From JAKAGZ01 sp963772675 (GTDB lineage: Bacteria > Bacteroidota > Ignavibacteria > Ignavibacteriales > Ignavibacteriaceae): a stretch of DNA of 64,000 nucleotides. Below, piece by piece: positions 39,065 to 46,775 of this stretch. Position 1 is the stretch's first letter. Each line of letters opens with the position of its first letter. The position numbers and the translations under genes are program-made. Location: the NCBI GenBank assembly GCA_963772675.1, contig CAVYYF010000004.1, forward strand, positions 124,001 to 188,000, read 5' to 3'. The notes under the pieces were generated by a model. The model searched no databases, had not been told where the DNA came from, and saw nothing but the letters and a program-made list of their open reading frames with translations.

Positions 39065-39313
39065 ATGGGGAAAGATATGGAAAACTTAATATTAAGAAGA
39101 AAATTAGAGTACTATATACCTGATAAATTTGTTAATTTTGACGAGTATCAGGATAAATTTTATCTGATGAAAAGGATAAAAGAGTTAGTGCCGGGAATAT
39201 CAGACATTGTTATATATCGTGCAATAGATTTCGCAAACAATACCGTTATTCCACCAAGAAGAAAATCAGATTATATTAATATTCTGTTGAGAAAATTGAT
39301 CAGCAATAATTGA
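39065..39313 (+). CDS. Small hypothetical protein upstream of a two-component system
   Basis: 82 residues (or 78 from the ATG at 39077, which has GGGGAAAG just upstream). Mixed charged and hydrophobic, no signal peptide or transmembrane helix: KLEYYIPDKFVNFDEYQDKF, then PPRRKSDYINILLRKLI. I do not recognise a family. It is divergent from the trp operon and lies 12 bp before the sensor kinase, so it is probably co-transcribed with it. Confidence 0.6.
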   Translation: MGKDMENLILRRKLEYYIPDKFVNFDEYQDKFYLMKRIKELVPGISDIVIYRAIDFANNTVIPPRRKSDYINILLRKLISNN

Positions 39314-39325
39314 AGCTAATTTCGA

Positions 39326-40492
39326 ATGAATGCCGAAAAGTATTTGGACCTTTTTTTTAATGCAGGCAATCCAATATTCTATTCGATCTTCTTCACAGTA
39401 ATTATTTTGTTGATCTTTTATGTTGTTCATAAATATATAGTAACACCGCGGCAGCTACAGCACACAAATGAACTAAGAGAATCAGAATTAAAAAATGCAA
39501 GACTAATGGCATTATTTTCTGAGCTCAACCCATCACCATTAATACGTATCGATAAAGAAGGTATAATAATCCAAACCAACGAAGTTACCGCAGTTCTCGG
39601 GAAATCCCTTGAAGGAAAAAACATCCGGGAGTTACTTCCGGAAATTAATTTTTCAGTTGAAGAATATATTGAAAATGAACGGACTATAAATTTATTTCAT
39701 AGAATAAATGAGAGATATTACTCAATCGTATTTAAGGGAATATCTTCACTTAAAATTGCGCAATTATATTTTAATGATCTAACTGAGCGAATTACATTTG
39801 AGGAAAAACTAAAATATTCACAGGAACAATTAAAAAGATTAATGTTCAAGCAACAGGATGCGATTGAAGAAGAAAAACACCGGCTTGCACGGGAACTTCA
39901 TGACGGCATTTGCCAGGATCTTGTATTTCTCAAAATGGACCTTGTAAATTCACAGGATAAACACAGAAAAAACTTTGGCGAAGAATACTACGATCATCTT
40001 GTTAACTCGTTTGAAGGGATGATAAAAGAATTAAGAGCAATACTAAATGACTTAAAACCCAGAGTGCTTGAAGAACTAGGGCTGGAAACTGCAATAAACA
40101 AATTAAGTGAAAAAATTGCACGGGAAAATAAAATAAAAAGACAGGTAAATATTATAGGCCTGGATGATAGAATAGATGACAAGCTTGAAGTTACTATTTT
40201 TAGAATAATTCAGGAATCATTAAGCAATATTGTGAAACACTCGGGGGCAAAAGAATTTGATATCAGCCTAATAAGTGAAAATGGGAATATACGTTTATTA
40301 ATTTCTGATGACGGCACAGGCTTTGATGAACAAAGCAACAATATTAATAATTTCCAGGAAGGCTTCGGTTTAAAAAACATTAAAGAACGAGTTGAAAATT
40401 TGGGGGGATCATTTAAAATTGAAACCGCGCAAAATGAAGGGACTTTACTCTTGATTGAGCTTCCCATAAAAGAGAAAGTATATGTCCCTTAG
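39326..40492 (+). CDS. Membrane sensor histidine kinase, PAS and HisKA_3 type
   Basis: 388 residues: one transmembrane helix (about 15-37), a PAS-like domain (about 60-160), a HisKA_3 domain with phospho-His in RLARELHDGICQDLVFLKM (about 192) and a HATPase with N-box IIQESLSNIVKHS, DDGTGFDEQ and GFGLKNIKERV. It is NarX/DegS-like in the kinase core. Its end overlaps the response regulator by 11 bp, so they are translationally coupled partners. The signal is unknown. Confidence 0.93.
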   Translation: MNAEKYLDLFFNAGNPIFYSIFFTVIILLIFYVVHKYIVTPRQLQHTNELRESELKNARLMALFSELNPSPLIRIDKEGIIIQTNEVTAVLGKSLEGKNIRELLPEINFSVEEYIENERTINLFHRINERYYSIVFKGISSLKIAQLYFNDLTERITFEEKLKYSQEQLKRLMFKQQDAIEEEKHRLARELHDGICQDLVFLKMDLVNSQDKHRKNFGEEYYDHLVNSFEGMIKELRAILNDLKPRVLEELGLETAINKLSEKIARENKIKRQVNIIGLDDRIDDKLEVTIFRIIQESLSNIVKHSGAKEFDISLISENGNIRLLISDDGTGFDEQSNNINNFQEGFGLKNIKERVENLGGSFKIETAQNEGTLLLIELPIKEKVYVP

Positions 40493-41165
40493 AAAAACTG
40501 TTAGAATACTTCTCAGTGATGATCACTCTTTATTAAGGACTGGCGTAATAAGTATGCTTAAGGATGAGAAGAATTTTCTTATTGTAGGTGAAGCAGAAGA
40601 TGGGGAACAATTAATTGATAAATACTTTAAACTTATTCCTGATATAATTATTTCAGATATTTCAATGCCCAAAATGTCAGGTATCGATGCTTTTGCAAAA
40701 ATAAAAAAGAAAGAGCCTCTGGCTAAAGCTCTTTTTTTATCAATGTATGAGGGGGAAGAATATATTTATTCAATTTACAAAGCCGGGGGTTCCGGGCTTA
40801 TCAATAAAAATATTGTGAAAGGAGAATTACTGTTTGCGATAAAGAAAGTTCTTGAAGGCAATTATTATTTTGGGGCCAAAATACAGGCTAGAGAGTTAGA
40901 TGAAATAGTCACAAAATATTCTACCAAAAAACTATTTAACTTAAAAAAAACCAATCTTATTCTTACAGATAGAGAAATGCAGGTACTCTCTCTAATAGGC
41001 GAGGCTAAAACAAGTAATGACATTGCTGTTCAATTAGACTTAAGTAAGAGAACCGTGGACACTCACAGAACTAATATTATGCAGAAACTGAACTTGAAAT
41101 CGCTGCCTGAGTTAATACGCTTTGCTGTAAATTATGTAATTGAATTGAGGAAAACGGGGAGGTAA
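40482..41165 (+). CDS. NarL/FixJ-family response regulator
   Basis: 227 residues: REC domain with LLSDDHSLL, phospho-acceptor Asp in DIIISDISMPKMSG and a Lys in GLINKNIVKG, then a LuxR HTH (LTDREMQVLSLIGEAK, SKRTVDTHRTNIMQKLNLKS). It overlaps the kinase gene and is followed immediately by the membrane-protein gene (stop TAA then ATG with no gap). Confidence 0.94.
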   Translation: MSLRKTVRILLSDDHSLLRTGVISMLKDEKNFLIVGEAEDGEQLIDKYFKLIPDIIISDISMPKMSGIDAFAKIKKKEPLAKALFLSMYEGEEYIYSIYKAGGSGLINKNIVKGELLFAIKKVLEGNYYFGAKIQARELDEIVTKYSTKKLFNLKKTNLILTDREMQVLSLIGEAKTSNDIAVQLDLSKRTVDTHRTNIMQKLNLKSLPELIRFAVNYVIELRKTGR

Positions 41166-41762
41166 ATGGAATCATCTTATTTACCTGTTTATATAGTTCA
41201 AGGGATTGGTTTAATTGCCTGGTTGCCCCCCCATTAAGACAATACAAAGGGAAACATTTTAATTTCTTTCTTATTCTTGCCGTCGAAGATCCTATTGCAC
41301 TTTTATTAATCTATATTATTTAAAATTTATCCGACGCAAGTTTACAGTATAATGTTTTTTATTTTATTTCTCTCATTAATTGAGAGGGATAAAATAAAAA
41401 AGTTTTGGCCTTTATTCATTATTATTGTCAGCTTTATTTTTATCGCAAATATATATCTCAATTACAAACAAATTATATTTTTCATAATAGTTTCTGGTTT
41501 ACTAATATTATTTATATTCCTTAAATCATTAGCTGATGATTATAATAGAAATAATAGACTTAGTTCCGGTTACCTTGTACTAATACTTTATTGTATATCA
41601 ATCTTGCTTAAATTTTATTTGGCTTTTGGAAATACAAGAAGTTCCACTGCTTTCTTTGTTTTAACTGCTGCTTTCGAAATATTAGTTGCTATTTTCTTTT
41701 CTATATATAAAGTGGAAGAATCGCCTGCAATAAAATTTAATTTCTCCCCTGCTAATAAATAA
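41166..41762 (+). pseudogene. Multi-TM membrane protein, paralogue of the gene at 42341, two frameshifts
   Basis: Restored to about 198 residues, it aligns end to end with the intact protein at 42341-42919: WLPP-LRQYKG versus WLLPPFRQYRG, QVYSIM versus KVYNIM, KIKKFWPLF versus SIKKYWYLF, and LLKFYLAFGNTRSSTAFF versus ILKFCLALSNIRTGIIFF. The ATG at 41166 directly follows the regulator stop and has GGGAGG upstream. The frame breaks at a run of seven C (41226-41232), where eight would restore alignment length, and by one extra base at about 41315. The open part from 41352 is the C-terminal half. About five or six hydrophobic helices; function unknown. Confidence 0.8.
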
Positions 41763-41897
41763 ACTCCTAACAGTTCTTAAAAATCAGCTACTCATATATA
41801 CTATATACATAGTTCTACTGATTCATATAATAAAGCATCTCATTAAGTTTTTATATACTAAAATTAACTATTTTTAAATTTCACAGGAGAAATAACA

Positions 41898-42338
41898 ATG
41901 TCTGGACAAAAAAGAGCATTTTATCTCCCTTTTTTATTTGTGATTTTCTTAACTATAATTAGCAGTTGCAGCACTTCAGGTAAACTATATAATATACAAG
42001 AAGTGAACCAATTACACGGATCGGTGCTGCAAAAAGTAGCATTCAGCCGCTCCCATTTTCAAACTTTTTTGGCTAAAACCAATAATGTTTTGATGTTTAC
42101 CTTTAAAGATGATAAATTGTTTATAGCAGATGATAGGAAAAAGATTATTTATCCTGATTCAGCCAGAATATTACCCGCTGATACTTTAAAGGTATTCGGC
42201 ATATCAAACATTGAGGATCTATTAAACAGAGGGCTTGAAGATTCGGTTTATGTAGAAAAAAGAAGTAATACAATTTCCATTACTTATGGTAATTCTACAC
42301 TTGAACAACCAGATTTGTGCCCCCCTATTTGTCCCTAA
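41898..42338 (+). CDS. Small lipoprotein of unknown function
   Basis: 146 residues with a lipoprotein signal peptide (FVIFLTIISSCSTSGK, lipid-attachment Cys at about residue 24). The mature part starts KLYNIQEVNQLHGSVLQKVAF and ends PDLCPPICP with two more Cys. No family recognised. AGGAGA precedes the ATG. It lies between two paralogous membrane-protein genes and ends 2 bp before the second one. Confidence 0.8.
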   Translation: MSGQKRAFYLPFLFVIFLTIISSCSTSGKLYNIQEVNQLHGSVLQKVAFSRSHFQTFLAKTNNVLMFTFKDDKLFIADDRKKIIYPDSARILPADTLKVFGISNIEDLLNRGLEDSVYVEKRSNTISITYGNSTLEQPDLCPPICP

Positions 42339-42340
42339 AG

Positions 42341-42919
42341 ATGGATATTCGATATATAATAGTTTACAGCAGCATCGTAGTGTGGTTGCTTCCCCCTTTC
42401 AGGCAGTATAGAGGAAATTATTTTAGTTTTTTCCTGGTTCTTGGATTGGAAGGCCTTTCTACAATATTATTTTCATATTTACATATTAGCCTTCTTAAAG
42501 TCTACAATATTATGAACATCATTGTACTCTTTTCTTTAATCAACTTTACATCAATAAAAAAATATTGGTATTTGTTTTTTTTATCATTGGCCATCATTTT
42601 ACTTATAAATCATACTTCGGATAATAAACTCATAGTTTTTACTATAATATTAACCCATCTGATCATATTTTATATCTTTTTGAAAGACACTGCTATTAAT
42701 TACAATAAAAATGGTTCTCTTAGTATAGGTTATTTTATTATTTTACTTTATGAAATTACGGCCATTCTTAAGTTTTGTTTGGCACTAAGTAACATTCGCA
42801 CCGGCATAATTTTCTTTTATCTAACTACCGCCTTTGAAAGTTTTATTGCCATATTCTTCACAATTTATAAACTGGAAGAATCCCTATCAATTAAACTTGC
42901 TTTGGCTTCTAAAAAATAG
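42341..42919 (+). CDS. Multi-TM membrane protein of unknown function
   Basis: About 192 residues, five or six hydrophobic helices, starting MDIRYIIVYSSIVVWLLPP. The ATG at 42341 is preferred over one 24 nt upstream because the homologous paralogue starts at the same point and because it then follows the lipoprotein stop by 2 bp. A conserved RQY-G motif lies after the first helix, and the short charged C-terminus reads KLEESLSIKLAL. Not recognised as a known family. Confidence 0.82.
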   Translation: MDIRYIIVYSSIVVWLLPPFRQYRGNYFSFFLVLGLEGLSTILFSYLHISLLKVYNIMNIIVLFSLINFTSIKKYWYLFFLSLAIILLINHTSDNKLIVFTIILTHLIIFYIFLKDTAINYNKNGSLSIGYFIILLYEITAILKFCLALSNIRTGIIFFYLTTAFESFIAIFFTIYKLEESLSIKLALASKK

Positions 42920-43026
42920 AGTACTTTCCGATAATCTCACAAATTATAGTTAATAACACGTAATATATTTCTACTAAGTATAAGTACGTAGTTAATTGAT
43001 AGGCATACTGATTCATTGATTTACAA

Positions 43027-43120
43027 GATCCTTTATCTTTCAGATGTACACAAAAGAACATCTGAAAGAGAACTATAGGATCAGGGTAGATATAGTTAGC
43101 GGATCAGATGTTCTTTTTTT
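43027..43120 (+). other. Mutually exclusive hairpins with a terminator-like end (putative small RNA or riboregulator)
   Basis: In a 348-bp gene-free gap (42920-43267). Structure 1: CTTTCAGATGT (43037-43047) pairs with ACATCTGAAAG (43058-43068), 11 perfect bp with a 10-nt loop, plus outer GATCC/GGATC (43027-43031 and 43078-43082). Structure 2: AAAAGAACATCTGA (43052-43065) pairs with TCAGATGTTCTTTT (43104-43117), 14 perfect bp ending in a run of seven T, with an inner CTATA/TATAG. Both use the same segment, as in antiterminator/terminator switches. No gene follows on the plus strand, so an independent small RNA is also possible. Confidence 0.45.
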
Positions 43121-43267
43121 ATTATCACTTGAGAAAATTGTTTCACACTATGATAAGATGGAACCAATCAAAAGTCATTTACCCCATCCCCTGTAAAGTA
43201 TGTTTTAGCCTATAATTCCAAGAGAAATTATTCAACAAATAATTTCAATTTTAGATTAAAAGCAAAA

Positions 43268-44071
43268 TTAAAAAATTATATCCAGAAGTTTCTTTTTTGC
43301 AATGGGCAGAATTGTGTGTGGAATATCAAAGCTAAGATCGGTCAAACAAATGAATATTGCTGGATCAATGAATGAATTTAATTTTAAGACTAATTTCTTC
43401 CTGAATTCCTTTGAGGTTAATGAAACTTCGCTTCCAGGAATTGACATTAAATAGCTCGTATTCAATGACTGTAATGGAATAGGCGATGTCAAACTAGTTG
43501 AACTTACATATTGGTATACAGATAACTGATTCGCCTTGTGATCGGGAATCAATAAATAACCTTCATCATAGTATTCTGGAAGATGGCCAACAAGATTTAC
43601 TTCTATATTACTGGAAACAAAATCATAAATAGCATAGCCCTCTTCAATAACTTCGTTTAAATGTGAAAGTGAACATTTTATAATTTCCTCAATATTTTCA
43701 TAGTCTTCACTCGCCAGACTTACGCAGGATTCTTTTTCAAAGCCGTTCTTTACTGAATATCGACGCGAATTACTTTGAGGTGTTTTTTGATTCAGAAAAG
43801 ATTTCAACTTTGAAGCAATTATGCGTAACTCAGTAAGATCCGGATATAACCTGCTCTTATTAAAGTTTTGCCTGCAGTTTTTCAGAAAATTTAAAACTTT
43901 ATATTCATTTAATTCCCGATCTTCTAAAGTCGATAATACTATGTCATTTATGAAATCCATATAACTCATTATCCTTTCTATTGGAGAGTCAATTAACATG
44001 CCATAGGATTTCATAGAAAATTTGCTGTTTTTGTATATATATAGCTTTTTTCTATCAATGGATATTCCCAT
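43268..44071 (-). CDS. Hypothetical protein
   Basis: 267 residues, no signal peptide and no transmembrane helix. It begins MGISIDRKKLYIYKNSKFSMK. The middle is helical with many Leu, Glu and Asn (EDRELNEYKVLNFLKNCRQNF). The C-terminal half has SSNIEVNLVGHLPEYYDEGYLL and ends FDIPHTILPIAKKKLLDIIF. No known domain recognised. Base use resembles its neighbours and the frame is long enough to be real. Confidence 0.65.
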   Translation of the reverse strand: MGISIDRKKLYIYKNSKFSMKSYGMLIDSPIERIMSYMDFINDIVLSTLEDRELNEYKVLNFLKNCRQNFNKSRLYPDLTELRIIASKLKSFLNQKTPQSNSRRYSVKNGFEKESCVSLASEDYENIEEIIKCSLSHLNEVIEEGYAIYDFVSSNIEVNLVGHLPEYYDEGYLLIPDHKANQLSVYQYVSSTSLTSPIPLQSLNTSYLMSIPGSEVSLTSKEFRKKLVLKLNSFIDPAIFICLTDLSFDIPHTILPIAKKKLLDIIF

Positions 44072-44131
44072 TTTGGGAATATTTTAATTTTGGGGCATTT
44101 AATAAGGGCATCCGGGGATATGATTAAGAGT

Positions 44132-45265
44132 CTAATTTATTACAGTGCATTTCTTTATAGGGTGGATTCCTCTTTTTTGCAATTCAGTAAAGACAACATC
44201 AAAACAACCTGACTCAGCACCTATAAATTCAGGTGGACAAATTCCTATTCTTGAAAATTTCCCTTCCAGCACTAACCTTGCAGCTGCTGTACATGTGTAT
44301 CCTGTTGTTCTTGCCATAGATGTAGTTTTAGTGTTATCATCGTATTTATCAAAAATGTCATATCGATATTTAGTCCGCTTTCCGTTTTCAGTCCCTGCTA
44401 TATTGATCTTTAAAATGGTAAACTCCTTTTCTTCATCTTCTAGTCTCCAAATGGGAAATAATAACTTTGAAGTTATTTCTATAGGAGAAATCTTATTCCC
44501 GTTAATCAATAATTTCCTATTACTGAAAAATCCCGTTTCTCTTAAAATTTTCATTAACTCTGTATGTCCCGGATATCTCAAAGTTTTCTCAGTCATATTC
44601 TGAATTTTCATTGTCTTCAAAAGTGAACGCAGACCATCCGTATTAAATGCTTCTAACTCACCTACAGGTTCTACAGTAATGGTTTCTACATCTGACAAAG
44701 CTTCTTTCACTATAATTTTGCCATCTTTAACTATTCTTGAAGGACGTGTATATTCTTCAATAACATCAATCGGCGAAAACGGAGCTTTATATTGATATGG
44801 CCATTCACGCTTAACAGGTAGTCCGCCAACCATACATTCAAATGAATCAATCTTCATCTTAGAATTATGATAGCCTAGAATGATATTACTTAATCCCGGA
44901 GCAACTCCGCAATCAACTACTACAGTAATTTTATTCCTTTGCGCAAGTTCATCAAGTTCAAATGCGTCCTCTCCAAAGAAGGAAAGATCAACAACATTTT
45001 TTTTGCACTTAATTATCTTTTTGAGCACTTCAAATCCCAGAAAACCCGGTACAGCAGAAATGATTAGATTGCAATCAGAACTATATTTTTTTAGCGATTT
45101 CAGATCGGTGGCATCAGATTTTATAACTTTTACCCTTTCCTGATTTTTTAACTTAGACAAATTATCCTTATTAATATCAATAACATTCACCTCGTAATAT
45201 TTAGCCATATCTTTTACAATTGCTCTACCTATCATTCCAGCACCTAATACTAATATTTTTTTCAT
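44132..45265 (-). CDS. Saccharopine dehydrogenase family protein (lysine-dehydrogenase-like)
   Basis: 377 residues. An N-terminal Rossmann fold with LVLGAGMIGRAIVKDMA and the second-strand Asp (VIDIN), then VVDCGVAPGLSNIILGYH and a C-terminal saccharopine-dehydrogenase domain (MVGGLPVKREWPYQYKAPFS; SMARTTGYTCTAAARLVLEG). It probably oxidises or reduces an amino-acid-type substrate with NAD(P); whether this is saccharopine, lysine or another compound cannot be read. It has no partner gene for lysine degradation nearby. Confidence 0.88.
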   Translation of the reverse strand: MKKILVLGAGMIGRAIVKDMAKYYEVNVIDINKDNLSKLKNQERVKVIKSDATDLKSLKKYSSDCNLIISAVPGFLGFEVLKKIIKCKKNVVDLSFFGEDAFELDELAQRNKITVVVDCGVAPGLSNIILGYHNSKMKIDSFECMVGGLPVKREWPYQYKAPFSPIDVIEEYTRPSRIVKDGKIIVKEALSDVETITVEPVGELEAFNTDGLRSLLKTMKIQNMTEKTLRYPGHTELMKILRETGFFSNRKLLINGNKISPIEITSKLLFPIWRLEDEEKEFTILKINIAGTENGKRTKYRYDIFDKYDDNTKTTSMARTTGYTCTAAARLVLEGKFSRIGICPPEFIGAESGCFDVVFTELQKRGIHPIKKCTVIN

Positions 45266-45561
45266 TTATGATTCCAGTGATTTTGATTCATATATTTTAT
45301 TTAATAGTATCAATCATTGAGAAAGATTAAAAACAAATTTAAAAATAAATAACCTCAATTGTGAAGCTTTATTATTGACTTATTATTTGTCGATCTGCAT
45401 TTTATACTTCTCTTCAAATAAGACAACTAACCGAAATATTTGAGCTGCACAGTGCTTTCAAAAAAAACGTCTCTTTTTAGGAAAATACAACCAAAAACAA
45501 ATTAATCCTGCATAAAATCTGCTATTATCTAATTAATTATTTGTGGTATACAAATTGATAA
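45266..45561. other. Gene-free gap
   Basis: About 296 bp without a convincing ORF, promoter or repeat. It presumably carries the promoter of the dehydrogenase gene. Confidence 0.5.
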
Positions 45562-45699
45562 ATGTCCGTAAATGGCAATAAGAATATGTTTTTGATAATA
45601 GGAACAATAATACTTTCAATAGCTGTAGTTATAAAATTAACCATAGCCGTACGGAAAATGTTAAAACATAGAAAAGAATTCAAAGAGTTGTTTCACTAA
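45562..45699 (+). CDS. Possible 45-residue single-TM protein
   Basis: An uninterrupted 46-codon frame: MSVNGNKN, a hydrophobic helix FLIIGTIILSIAVVIKLTIAV, then a basic tail RKMLKHRKEFKELFH. The stop codon abuts the convergent xdhC stop exactly. The helix-plus-basic-tail layout is typical of small membrane proteins, but there is no clear Shine-Dalgarno sequence and chance cannot be excluded. Confidence 0.4.
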   Translation: MSVNGNKNMFLIIGTIILSIAVVIKLTIAVRKMLKHRKEFKELFH

Positions 45700-46662
45700 T
45701 TAAACAGAGTTTTTAGTCCTAATGATCTCTGCTGCTATACTAATCGCAATTTCATCCGGTGTGTTGCTGGATATTTTTTCCCCGATAGGTGCGTGAACAA
45801 ATTTTAATTTGTTTTGGGAAATGCCTTCTTTCTGAGCTTCATCAAAAATTTTTTTTATTTTCGTAGCACTCCCCATCACCCCTATATATTTTACTTTTTT
45901 ATTGATCACTTGCAAAAGAGCGGCTTTATCTGATGGATATGCGGTCGTTACAATAACAACATACGAGTAATCTCCCTCAGGAATATCTTCTCCAATTTTA
46001 TTGAAGTCTTTAATTATTAGTTCGTGTGCAAAATTATTTTTCTTTACCGTAGGAACATCAGGCCGATCATCGAATGAAACGACATAGAAATCCAGCTGCG
46101 ACATTATTTTTGAAACTGCAAGCCCGACGTGTCCGCTTCCAACGACATAAACTGTATTTTGTAATCCAATGTTTTCCTCATAATACCAATTACCATCGTA
46201 TTCCACTTTAAATAAAATGTTTTCATTATTACTTTTATCTTTTTCAAAAGAAATTCCTTCCGGAGATATTTTTAATACTGAGACTGATCTTTCTCCAAAA
46301 GATTTGCAAATCTGATTAATTGTTTTCATATCATTAAAATTTAAAGAGCACATAAAAATCGATTCCGTTCCGGCACAAATTAAACCAGATTGATTATCCT
46401 TTACTTTTTTATTGTGATATAATTTTTGAAAATTCCTGACTTTTTCTTTCTTTTTCAGACATTTTTTTGACTCTTCAACGAAATTATACTCCATAATTCC
46501 GCCTCCAATTGTTCCAAACAATTCCCCTCCTTCGCTAACAGCCATTTTAAAACCCGCTTTCCCGGGTGAACCTCCGGTCGACTCCAGAACGGCCATCATC
46601 ATTACGGAATCGCCCTCTTCAATATTAGATTTTACAAACTCCCAGAATTTGAGGTCTTTCAT
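45700..46662 (-). CDS. xdhC: XdhC/CoxI family molybdenum-hydroxylase maturation protein
   Basis: 320 residues. XdhC proteins bind molybdenum cofactor and help its sulfuration and insertion into xanthine-dehydrogenase-type enzymes. Both family domains are visible: the N-terminal XdhC_CoxI domain (VLESTGGSPGKAGFKMAVSEGGELFGTIGGGIMEY) and the C-terminal Rossmann domain (VYVVGSGHVGLAVSKI, VIVTTAYPSDKAAL, YIGVMGSATK, VHAPIGEKI). It lies downstream of the two enzyme subunits, 113 bp after the large one. Confidence 0.92.
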   Translation of the reverse strand: MKDLKFWEFVKSNIEEGDSVMMMAVLESTGGSPGKAGFKMAVSEGGELFGTIGGGIMEYNFVEESKKCLKKKEKVRNFQKLYHNKKVKDNQSGLICAGTESIFMCSLNFNDMKTINQICKSFGERSVSVLKISPEGISFEKDKSNNENILFKVEYDGNWYYEENIGLQNTVYVVGSGHVGLAVSKIMSQLDFYVVSFDDRPDVPTVKKNNFAHELIIKDFNKIGEDIPEGDYSYVVIVTTAYPSDKAALLQVINKKVKYIGVMGSATKIKKIFDEAQKEGISQNKLKFVHAPIGEKISSNTPDEIAISIAAEIIRTKNSV

Positions 46663-46775
46663 ATCTCTTCTAATTGTTAGTATAAATTAATAATCTTGCT
46701 AAAGTAACTCCAATAAAACTTTTTTAACTTTAGATACAATATCCCGATGGCTTTTTTCCATCAATCTCCTTAATA

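Noticed and set aside
41352..41762. Separate 136-residue membrane protein
   Set aside because: It is the C-terminal half of a frameshifted gene starting at 41166, as shown by alignment with the paralogue at 42341.
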